Below, piece after piece: positions 57,649 through 64,000 of a stretch of 64,000 nucleotides of DNA. The DNA comes from Vreelandella halophila (GTDB lineage: Bacteria > Pseudomonadota > Gammaproteobacteria > Pseudomonadales > Oleiphilaceae). Positions within the stretch are counted from its first letter, which is position 1. Each line of letters starts with the position of its first letter. The notes beneath the pieces were generated by a model. The model was not told the DNA's origin, ran no database searches, and was given only the letters and a program-made list of their open reading frames with translations. The translations under genes were made by a program, and so were the position numbers. The DNA lies in NCBI RefSeq assembly GCF_019903425.1, contig NZ_JACHUZ010000012.1, forward strand, positions 124,001-188,000, given 5' to 3'.

Positions 57649-58061
57649 CGGACACGTACCTGCACGGACCGCGAGGCCTGCTCGGGTTCCTGGCCGCACA
57701 CGCCGTCGCTCGTCAGCGTGAACACCGTTTCATCGCTCGGCCCGCCATCGATATCGTCCTGGACCGACTGGCATGACAGCGTAGCCCTGCAGCCCGAAAG
57801 GGCCCCATCGCTGAAGTTCAGTTTGGACGTCATGGCGCTGCAACTGCCAGCCCCCAACACCTCCGTTACAGCTACCTGAGCACCACTTTCCGCAGCATAA
57901 AACGCTCTCTGGGAGACAACCTGCTGGCTTATAGATACTCCAGTGCTTTGCTGAAGCTGCGTCATGGCAACGGCAATCAGGGCGAGAACCGTGATCACAA
58001 AAATGGCTACGGGAAGCCCTGCCCCACACTGGTATCTAAAAGAATGGACATCAGGGTACAT
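57645..58061 (-). CDS. mshP: MSHA biogenesis protein MshP-like (PilX-type minor pilin)
   Basis: This 138-residue protein starts at ATG 58061, inside the last bases of mshO (11-base overlap). After the short leader (CGAGLPVAIFVITVLALIAVAM), a pilin-like hydrophobic N-terminal helix (about 15-35) is followed by the PilX/MshP pattern QRAFYAAESGAQVAV. Four Cys in the C-terminal half could form disulfides. It ends overlapping mshQ. The 5' extension to 58139 is out of family. Confidence 0.82.
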   Translation of the reverse strand: MYPDVHSFRYQCGAGLPVAIFVITVLALIAVAMTQLQQSTGVSISQQVVSQRAFYAAESGAQVAVTEVLGAGSCSAMTSKLNFSDGALSGCRATLSCQSVQDDIDGGPSDETVFTLTSDGVCGQEPEQASRSVQVRVR

Positions 58062-58851
58062 TGCGGATCTGCACCTCCTGACTGACATCCAGAGTTTCCC
58101 CTGAATCCGGGCCCTCAAGCGTAAAACGTACCGAAACAATAGCCCCGCGCTTCAGCGTGGGTGGGCTCACGTTGAACGACAATGACTCAGAGGCCAGATT
58201 TGCTGCCAACACCTCTCGATTCGGCATGGATGTTGGTAAGTTAGTTTCAACGGTGGGCTGAATACCGTAGTTTCGATAGCGATAGAGAAACTCACCGTTC
58301 TGACAGAGCGTTCTGGGGGAATCAACTATGAAAAATCGTTTCCGCGGTGAACCGGTCGTGAATCGATGGGGCTCGCCACCATCGAAATCAATACGGCCAC
58401 TGCTGTCCATAGAGGCAGGTGGAGAAATCGGACCTGGGTCTGTGGGATTGTACACATCACCACTGTAGCCATAGACAACCACTCTGCCCGTTTCGGATCG
58501 ACTCTTGTTTTCATCGTCTGGCACTGGCAAAGGAATGGCGTCAAAACCGCTGGGGTCCGATCCCTTTGGCAGATTCAGGTAGTTGGACGCGGCTTTCACC
58601 GGCATCCATTCGATACAGTCTCCCTTATCAGTGCGTTCTTTAACGCGCACTGAGGTCGGCAGGGCTTCGCGAAGTGCTCGGCTGATCTGTTCACTGATAA
58701 CAACCCCGCTCAAAGCGCTTTGCTGCCGCGCGCTGGTATCCACTGCGCCCTGGGTTGAGAGGGTTATAAAACGCACAGAGATGGTTGAGACAATGCCGAG
58801 CAGTATGATCACGATGATCAGCTCGATCAGGGTGAAGCCGCGGCAACGCAT
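58051..58851 (-). CDS. mshO: MSHA biogenesis protein MshO-like (prepilin)
   Basis: This 266-residue type IV prepilin has a five-residue leader and the cleavage/methylation motif RG-FTLIELIIVIILLG. The region after the helix is long for a pilin, about 240 residues of beta-rich sequence (HRFTTGSPRKRFFIVDSPRTLCQNGEFLYRYRN), typical of MshO/PilW-like minor pilins. Start and stop overlap its neighbours (TGATG with mshD). Confidence 0.86.
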   Translation of the reverse strand: MRCRGFTLIELIIVIILLGIVSTISVRFITLSTQGAVDTSARQQSALSGVVISEQISRALREALPTSVRVKERTDKGDCIEWMPVKAASNYLNLPKGSDPSGFDAIPLPVPDDENKSRSETGRVVVYGYSGDVYNPTDPGPISPPASMDSSGRIDFDGGEPHRFTTGSPRKRFFIVDSPRTLCQNGEFLYRYRNYGIQPTVETNLPTSMPNREVLAANLASESLSFNVSPPTLKRGAIVSVRFTLEGPDSGETLDVSQEVQIRNVP

Positions 58852-59366
58852 CAGAAATTCGCCCTATAAGCAGAGAGCGAGAATTCGGAATCAGCAGGCC
58901 CGGTAATGGATAGGTCGATCCGCTTGGCGTCTAAATCCGGTAAACCCACCTCACTCCCAGCGCAGAACACGGTAACGCTTACTTCAAACCCATCATATCC
59001 AGGCAGCGGTGTACCCTCGGCCGTGCGAGGCGGCGCGTTGTCAATGGCATCATAGTCATCCACATCGTCGTAGGCGGACCGGTTACTGCCTTCCTCTGCG
59101 CTAATGTTACAGTCACTTACCGGCGGAACCCCCCCAACCGGGGTGGCATCATCGTATTTCTGGGCTAAGATCTCATCCATGTAAAACTGGCCCAGCTCCA
59201 CCGCTCTTGTCTGGAACAATGAGTTCGCGCTTCGCCCGGACACCAGGGAAAAGGCACCCACCACGCCAGCAATGGCGACACTGATGATCACAATGGTCAT
59301 GACCAGTTCAACCAGTGTGGCGCCGGATTGCTCTGACTTTGAACAGCCCCCGTCTAGCACTTTCAT
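58851..59366 (-). CDS. mshD: MSHA biogenesis protein MshD-like (prepilin)
   Basis: This is a 171-residue minor pilin from ATG 59366, which overlaps the mshC stop (ATGA); a longer reading from 59411 is unlikely. The leader MKVLDGGCSKSEQSG ends at the prepilin peptidase site, followed by ATLVELVMTIVIISVAIAGV, which retains the Glu5 needed for assembly. RAVELGQFYMDEILAQKYDD after the helix is typical of MshD/PilV-like pilins. Confidence 0.86.
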   Translation of the reverse strand: MKVLDGGCSKSEQSGATLVELVMTIVIISVAIAGVVGAFSLVSGRSANSLFQTRAVELGQFYMDEILAQKYDDATPVGGVPPVSDCNISAEEGSNRSAYDDVDDYDAIDNAPPRTAEGTPLPGYDGFEVSVTVFCAGSEVGLPDLDAKRIDLSITGPADSEFSLSAYRANF

Positions 59367-59833
59367 GGCTGGCAGCCCCCCTGGTAAACCGCGCCAAGCG
59401 AGCTGATGCACGTGGTATAACTTGTACCGCTTCCAGAGAATTTTAGTTCGGTATTGACACCATTGGCTGGAGTGCCATCAGGTTGGAAGGTAATCGTGGT
59501 AGTAGCTGAAAGCGAGGCAGATTCGCGAGGCAGGGTGAATACACGTTCAGCGGAAGTACCTCCACCTACAGTGAATTGGAACTGGCCGTCAATTTGCGTA
59601 ATGGCTACGTCATCAGCCGGGTTGCCTGCCAAAGCCCCCTGCTGTGCGAGCCGCACCGCCGACGCCAGTTGCTGATTGGCAAGAAGTGGACTGAAAGCGC
59701 TCCGGTTGGCGAATAGTCCAGCTCCCAGTGCACTCAGAACGCCGATAATCACAAGCGTGATCACTAACTCAACCAGCGTGAACCCGAATGCGTTACGAGC
59801 CTTCAAATGCACGGCCTTAAGCGACGAGCTCAC
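59363..59833 (-). CDS. mshC: MSHA pilin MshC-like (prepilin)
   Basis: This 156-residue minor pilin has a GFTLVELVITLVIIGVLSALG prepilin helix. The start is uncertain: GTG 59833 has GGAG six bases upstream and gives a 16-residue leader; TTG 59845 or GTG 59836 would lengthen it slightly. The C-terminal region resembles GspH/FimT (LASAVRLAQQGALAG), with two Cys near the end (TTCISSLGAVYQGGC) likely forming the disulfide loop. It lies downstream of mshA across an intergenic hairpin. Confidence 0.84.
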   Translation of the reverse strand: MSSSLKAVHLKARNAFGFTLVELVITLVIIGVLSALGAGLFANRSAFSPLLANQQLASAVRLAQQGALAGNPADDVAITQIDGQFQFTVGGGTSAERVFTLPRESASLSATTTITFQPDGTPANGVNTELKFSGSGTSYTTCISSLGAVYQGGCQP

Positions 59834-59914
59834 CACTAACTCCAAATTGGCCCAGAACCACTACTATTAGACTAGCAGACTGATCGGCAATTGAATCCAG
59901 CTCATGGCCCAAGC

Positions 59915-59945
59915 ATTGAGGGCCAGCTCAAAAGCTGCCCTCAAT
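59915..59945. other. Stable hairpin just after mshA
   Basis: ATTGAGGGC (59915-59923) pairs with GCCCTCAAT (59937-59945); inside, AGCT (59925-59928) pairs with AGCT (59933-59936) around a four-base loop, with one bulged C. It begins six bases after the mshA stop (minus strand) and has no U-run. It may protect the 3' end of the mshA message or attenuate transcription into mshC, giving more major than minor pilin. Confidence 0.65.
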
Positions 59946-59950
59946 TATAG

Positions 59951-60424
59951 TTAGGGAGAGGTAGTCGTACACGAGGAATTGCCTGTATCCCAAGTCCCGA
60001 CTTCTGATACGTCAGCCGGGTCATCGGAGTCTGTTGAGCCATTAAATGTAAAACAAGGGCTATCAGTTTGAGGGTCTGCAATTGTTACGTCTGCATCCGG
60101 GGAGCTAAGTTCTACTGTGTAGTCGCCGAGCTGAGCCGCGCCTTCCAGTGAGGAAGCAGCCAAATAACCGTTCGTGAGGTCAATGCTTTCTCCTTCCAAC
60201 GTAAACACGTCCGTACCGGTCGTATCTCCCTCACCAGCTGCAAGTGCCTTGGATCTCACAATGCTGGCGGCGGACTTTACGCTTCCACGTGCACCTTCGA
60301 CTGAGGCTGTTTCAGCATCCCCACTTAAATCCGCAAACCGCGGCAATGCAAATGCTGACAAAATGCCAAGAATGACAATCACAATAACCAGTTCAATAAG
60401 GGTGAAACCCTGTTGCCGTTGCAT
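59951..60424 (-). CDS. mshA: MSHA major pilin MshA-like
   Basis: This is a 157-residue type IV pilin from ATG 60424, behind AGGAG eight bases upstream; the reading from 60451 adds an unneeded leader. The leader MQRQQG is followed by FTLIELVIVIVILGILSAFALPRFADL, with the conserved Glu5. SVEGARGSVKSAASIVRSKALA is typical of MshA. The C-terminal Cys pair (CFTF and SSC) can form the D-region disulfide. Strong ribosome site and hairpin downstream support its role as the major subunit. Confidence 0.87.
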   Translation of the reverse strand: MQRQQGFTLIELVIVIVILGILSAFALPRFADLSGDAETASVEGARGSVKSAASIVRSKALAAGEGDTTGTDVFTLEGESIDLTNGYLAASSLEGAAQLGDYTVELSSPDADVTIADPQTDSPCFTFNGSTDSDDPADVSEVGTWDTGNSSCTTTSP

Positions 60425-60504
60425 GAAAGTTACTCCTTTCAGACTTTTCATTTAGATTTAGATATTTTGACTAACAGTATGCCTGAATTTCGCGCAATTT
60501 CGAG

Positions 60505-61026
60505 TCAGGAATTGTTTAAACTTGTTGAAACCTCCCCTTCCTCTGCGTTGTATTCAATCGAGTGCTCCGTATCACCTCTCTGATACTCATAGGTACAGCT
60601 GTTGGTACCGGAACTGGCAACGTAATCAGTATCGTCGCCATCACTCGAGCTGACCGTCGGTGCATTGGACTGCAACAATGCGCGCCACAAGTTCACGCAA
60701 TTGCTCGATGAAGCCCCATCCGTCACTGACACGGGCCAACCTTGGGCGTTGGTGTTTACATTGTCCGCGCCAAATCCCTCAAGTCCATCATTCACCTCAC
60801 CGGGCGCACCAATTCCGGTCCACTGCGCTTTCACCAAAGCCACGGCAGAACCAAAGGCTCCAGCGGTCCCCCGTACACTGGCCTCATGAGCTTCTTCCGA
60901 AAGCTCCGCAAACCGAGGCAGCACCGTCGCCGCCAGAATAGCGATGATAACAATCACCACCACCAGCTCAATCAGCGTAAAGCCGCTCTGCTGACCTTTT
61001 ACGTTTCCCCGTTTATTTGTGTTCAT
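60505..61026 (-). CDS. mshB: MSHA-type pilin, MshB-like
   Basis: This 173-residue type IV pilin has the leader MNTNKRGNVKGQQSG and helix FTLIELVVVIVIIAILAATVLPRF. The next segment (HEASVRGTAGAFGSAVALVKAQW) matches MshA/MshB. Two Cys (NCVNLW and SCTYEY) probably form the D-region disulfide. Its position between mshG and mshA corresponds to mshB of Vibrio; mshF is absent. It could also be a second MshA-like pilin. Confidence 0.8.
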   Translation of the reverse strand: MNTNKRGNVKGQQSGFTLIELVVVIVIIAILAATVLPRFAELSEEAHEASVRGTAGAFGSAVALVKAQWTGIGAPGEVNDGLEGFGADNVNTNAQGWPVSVTDGASSSNCVNLWRALLQSNAPTVSSSDGDDTDYVASSGTNSCTYEYQRGDTEHSIEYNAEEGEVSTSLNNS

Positions 61027-61070
61027 CGTCTCTCGCTCATACCCAATTGGAATTTACTTTCTCTGCTCTG

Positions 61071-62297
61071 CTACCCGATAGCCGCACTGCCCAGATCCCA
61101 AACCGGCAAAAAGACCCCCAGCGCCAGAATCAGAACCAGTATGGCCACACCTACGAGCAATATGGGCTCTATGGATTCAGACAACCGGTTCAGCTGGTAA
61201 TCCACTTCCTCGTCGTAAAAATCCGCCACGTTGGTGAGCATCTCATCCACCGAGCCGGTCTCCTCGCCGACTGAGATCATCTGCAGGATCAGCGGGGTAA
61301 AGAGCTCGCTTTCCCGCGCGGCGCGCAACAGGCTGTCGCCACGCTCAATGGAGGAGCGCATCTCGTGCAGGTGATGGGCGATCCAGGCGTTGCTGTTGGC
61401 ATCCGCCACCACCGAAAGCGCACTCGTCACCGGCATGCCGGCGGCCAGTGTGGTGGCAAAGTTACGCGAGAAACGGCTCAGGGCGATCTGCTCCAGAATG
61501 GGCCCAATGATGGGAACACGCAACTTGTAACGGTCCCAGTGGAGGCGCCCCTGCTCAGTCGCCTTCCAGCGCTGCAGCGCAACAAAGGCGGCGACAATGC
61601 CCCCCAGCAACGCGGGCCACCAGGTGGTCATGAAATTGGAGATCATGATCAGAACCTGGGTGATGAACGGCAGGTCCGCGCCCAGGCGCTCAAAGGTGGA
61701 GATAAACTGTGGGATCACGAAGAAGTTGATGATGACCATGGCGGCGGCAAGCGCCACGATCACGAAAATCGGGTAACGGGTGGCCTGCTTGATGCGCCGC
61801 CGTGTTTCACGCTCCAGCTCCAGGATGCGCGAGAGGCGGAAGAAGGCATCGTCCAGCTGACCGGTGTTCTCGCCCACATGGACCATGGCCACGAAAAGGC
61901 CGGAAAACACCCGGTCATTGGCCTGCATGGCGGTGGCCATGGTAGTGCCGGTCTCCAGGCGGTCCGCCACGTCATCCAGGGCCTGGCTCAGGGCGCGCGC
62001 CTTGCTGGTCTCGGCCAGCCCGCGCATGGTGCGGATGATCGGAATGCCGGCCTTGGTGAGCGCGTACATCTGGCGGCAGAACACAATGAGATCGTCCAGC
62101 TTCACCTTGGGCTGGAACAGTTCAATTGCGGCCAGCTGCGCGCCCAGGCCGGCACCCTGCTCTGCTTCCGGCTCAACGGAGACGGGTGTAATGCCCCGGC
62201 GCTGCAGTTCCGCTGCAATGGCATCCCTTGAGCCCCCCTCAAGAACGCCCTGTTCCAGAATGCCTTTGCTGTTACGGCCCCGGTACTCAAAGCGCAT
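61071..62297 (-). CDS. mshG: MSHA inner-membrane platform protein MshG (GspF/PilC family)
   Basis: MshG is the polytopic platform protein that couples the ATPase MshE to pilin extraction. The 408-residue protein has two GspF domains (about 70-195 and 272-400; FCRQMYALTKAGIPIIRTMRGLA, FSRNFATTLAAGMPVTSALSVVADA). Transmembrane helices lie near 170-192, 220-240 and 375-400. It starts two bases after the mshE stop, so the pair is coupled. Confidence 0.94.
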   Translation of the reverse strand: MRFEYRGRNSKGILEQGVLEGGSRDAIAAELQRRGITPVSVEPEAEQGAGLGAQLAAIELFQPKVKLDDLIVFCRQMYALTKAGIPIIRTMRGLAETSKARALSQALDDVADRLETGTTMATAMQANDRVFSGLFVAMVHVGENTGQLDDAFFRLSRILELERETRRRIKQATRYPIFVIVALAAAMVIINFFVIPQFISTFERLGADLPFITQVLIMISNFMTTWWPALLGGIVAAFVALQRWKATEQGRLHWDRYKLRVPIIGPILEQIALSRFSRNFATTLAAGMPVTSALSVVADANSNAWIAHHLHEMRSSIERGDSLLRAARESELFTPLILQMISVGEETGSVDEMLTNVADFYDEEVDYQLNRLSESIEPILLVGVAILVLILALGVFLPVWDLGSAAIG

Positions 62298-62299
62298 GG

Positions 62300-64000
62300 T
62301 CAGTCTCCCGCCTCATCCACGGTCCCTCCGCCCAGAGTGGCGGAGACACGGGCCACTTCATCGAGGCTGGTGATGCCCTGCTCGGCATACCGCAACGCGC
62401 AGTGGTCGAGGCTTTCGTAATCCGGCATAGCCCGTGCGGCCCGCTCAAAACCGGCGTAATCAGCCCGGCGCAGGGCATCCAGCATGGCCTCATTGAATTC
62501 CAGGAGTTCGTAAACGCCGATACGGCCCCGGTAGCCGGTGTTGCTGCACTGGTAACATCCTTTGCCCACAACAAAGCCCTGCCCGGTATCTGTTCGGGAG
62601 CCTTCCGTGCTTTGGCGCGCTGTCTCTCCTGTTCGCATCAGCTCATCAGAGAGGGCCAACTCCAGTGAATCATCATCGGCTGGTGCGCCCTGGGGTGATG
62701 GGTCCTGCGGTTCCGGGTCATCACCACCAGTTGCTTCCGGAGCCGCCTCAGAGACCGTTTCCGTTACCGCGCCATCACGCTCACCCCTGATCCGGTCAAT
62801 CCAGATCTTTTCCTGGTGCGTCGGGGTGTAGGGCACCTGGCAATTCTCACAGACCCGCCGCACCAGCCGCTGAGCCAGAACCCCGGCAATGGAGCTGGAG
62901 ACCAGGAAGGGTTCCGCGCCCATATCCAGCAACCGCATGGCACTGCTGACGGCATCGTTGGTATGCAGGGTGGAGAGCACCATGTGGCCGGTCATGGCGG
63001 CACGCAGGCCGATCTGGACGGTCTCCTGGTCACGCATCTCACCCACCAGGATGATGTCCGGGTCCTGGCGCAGGGCCGAGCGCAGCACCGAGGCGAAGGT
63101 CAGCCCGATCTGGCTTTTCACCTGTACCTGGGTAATGCGCGGCAGTCGGTACTCCACGGGGTCCTCGGCGGTGATGATCTTGACCTGCGCCTGGTTCAGT
63201 TCCGTCAGCGCCCCGTAGAGGGTAGTGGTCTTACCGCTACCCGTGGGCCCGGTGACCAGCATCATGCCATGGGGGCGATGGATCAGCCGCCGAAACCGCC
63301 TGAGGATGCCCGACGGCATCCCGGTGCTCTCCAAATCCAGGATGCCCTGGGACTGGTCCAGCAGACGCATGACCACAGACTCGCCATACTGCACCGGCAG
63401 CGTGGACACCCGCACGTCGATGCTCCGCCCTTTAACGCGGATGTTGAAGCGCCCGTCCTGGGGCATGCGTTTCTCGGAGATGTTGAGCCCGGCCATGAGC
63501 TTGAGGCGCAGCACCAGCGCGGAGTGGATGCGTTTCTCCTTCATGACCTGTTCCTGCAGCACACCGTCGATGCGCTGTCGGATGCGGATCACGGTTTCGT
63601 CCGGCTCGATGTGGACGTCCGAGCTACGGGCCTGGATGGCATCCTCGAAGATGGTCTGCAGCAGGCGCACAACCGGCGCTTCGTTCACATCCGAGTCGCT
63701 GCCCAGATCGGCCAGATCAAAGGCCTCGTCGCCGATCTCGTCCTCAAGTTCCTCGGCCAGGGAGGCAATCTCATCCGTGCGGCGATAGACCAGATCCAGG
63801 GTGTTGAGCAGTTCGCTCTCCCTCACAACAGCCTGTTTCACCGGCTGACCCAGGATCCGGGAAAGTTCGTCGTAGGCGAAGATGTCCATGGGATCGGCCA
63901 TGCCCACCAGCAGCTCGCCGTTACGCTCGGCCAGAACAATGGAGCGGAAGCGCCGGGCCTGGGCCTCCGGGAGTTTCTTCACCAGCTCATGGTCGAAGTT
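62300..64000 (-). CDS. mshE: MSHA pilus extension ATPase MshE (GspE/PilB family), N-terminus outside window
   Basis: MshE powers MSHA pilus assembly in the cytoplasm; Vibrio MshE is a c-di-GMP receptor through its N-terminal domain. The frame is open at 64000, so the start and that site are not visible; 566 codons are present. It shows Walker A TGPTGSGKTTTLYGAL, the Asp box, Walker B LVGEMRDQET, the His box LSTLHTND and the zinc tetracysteine. The two CxxC pairs (62840-62851 and 62546-62557) are 94 residues apart, because an acidic, Pro/Ser/Thr-rich insertion separates them. Confidence 0.93.
   Translation of the reverse strand, partial: NFDHELVKKLPEAQARRFRSIVLAERNGELLVGMADPMDIFAYDELSRILGQPVKQAVVRESELLNTLDLVYRRTDEIASLAEELEDEIGDEAFDLADLGSDSDVNEAPVVRLLQTIFEDAIQARSSDVHIEPDETVIRIRQRIDGVLQEQVMKEKRIHSALVLRLKLMAGLNISEKRMPQDGRFNIRVKGRSIDVRVSTLPVQYGESVVMRLLDQSQGILDLESTGMPSGILRRFRRLIHRPHGMMLVTGPTGSGKTTTLYGALTELNQAQVKIITAEDPVEYRLPRITQVQVKSQIGLTFASVLRSALRQDPDIILVGEMRDQETVQIGLRAAMTGHMVLSTLHTNDAVSSAMRLLDMGAEPFLVSSSIAGVLAQRLVRRVCENCQVPYTPTHQEKIWIDRIRGERDGAVTETVSEAAPEATGGDDPEPQDPSPQGAPADDDSLELALSDELMRTGETARQSTEGSRTDTGQGFVVGKGCYQCSNTGYRGRIGVYELLEFNEAMLDALRRADYAGFERAARAMPDYESLDHCALRYAEQGITSLDEVARVSATLGGGTVDEAGD

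Overview
The window looks like a chromosomal segment of a fairly GC-rich gammaproteobacterium, probably from the Pseudomonas/Marinobacter side of the class. Evidence: the gene order pilMNOPQ / mrcA / malic enzyme / rpmE / priA ... argS / SPOR protein / hslVU, the block HAD phosphatase / rppH / ptsP, the block tolC / thiC / nudF / DUF1249 / cpdA / yqiA-type esterase, and glnA ... ntrBC all match arrangements known in pseudomonads. No genus can be named from the sequence alone. No rRNA, tRNA, CRISPR array, transposase or integrase was seen. Almost all of the sequence is coding.

Layout. 1-3458 (minus): the pilMNOPQ operon for the type IV pilus alignment complex and secretin; pilQ runs off the left edge. 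3610-10054: PBP1A, malic enzyme, ribosomal protein L31 and PriA. 10093-19869: an accessory block between priA and argS. It holds a TonB-dependent receptor with a secreted lipoprotein, a membrane protein with a degenerate GGDEF domain, an AraC-type regulator, a Tat-exported PhoX-type phosphatase and an exported metallophosphoesterase-like protein. Three Pho-box-like sites (one perfect) lie in front of three of its transcription units. I read it as a phosphate-starvation island. 20007-24251: argS, a SPOR-domain protein and hslVU behind a near-consensus heat-shock promoter. 24255-32783: a patatin-like lipase, PtsP (nitrogen PTS enzyme I), RppH, a HAD phosphatase, an HDOD protein, and the yqiA/cpdA/DUF1249/nudF cluster. 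32800-36353: thiC behind a TPP riboswitch, and divergent tolC.

36347-43592 (minus): a likely operon porin / CYTH triphosphatase / glnE / ilvE / waaA. 43662-46153: dtd and proline iminopeptidase, with a TorF-type porin gene between them on the other strand. 46191-53340: typA, then glnA, a DUF4124 protein and ntrBC. 53344-64000 (minus): an MSHA-type pilus locus (mshE-G-B-A-C-D-O-P-Q); mshE runs off the right edge.

How the genes work together. Two type IV pilus systems sit at the two ends. A nitrogen circuit is unusually complete: NtrB/NtrC, the glutamine synthetase they control, the GS adenylyltransferase GlnE, and PtsP. Three sigma-54 promoters with upstream NtrC-like sites precede glnA, ntrB and the TorF porin, which suggests the porin belongs to the nitrogen-starvation response. 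A second starvation circuit, for phosphate, is the 10-20 kb island. These two regulatory readings, and the combination of a catalytically degraded GGDEF domain with a retained I-site under a perfect Pho box, are the most interesting results.
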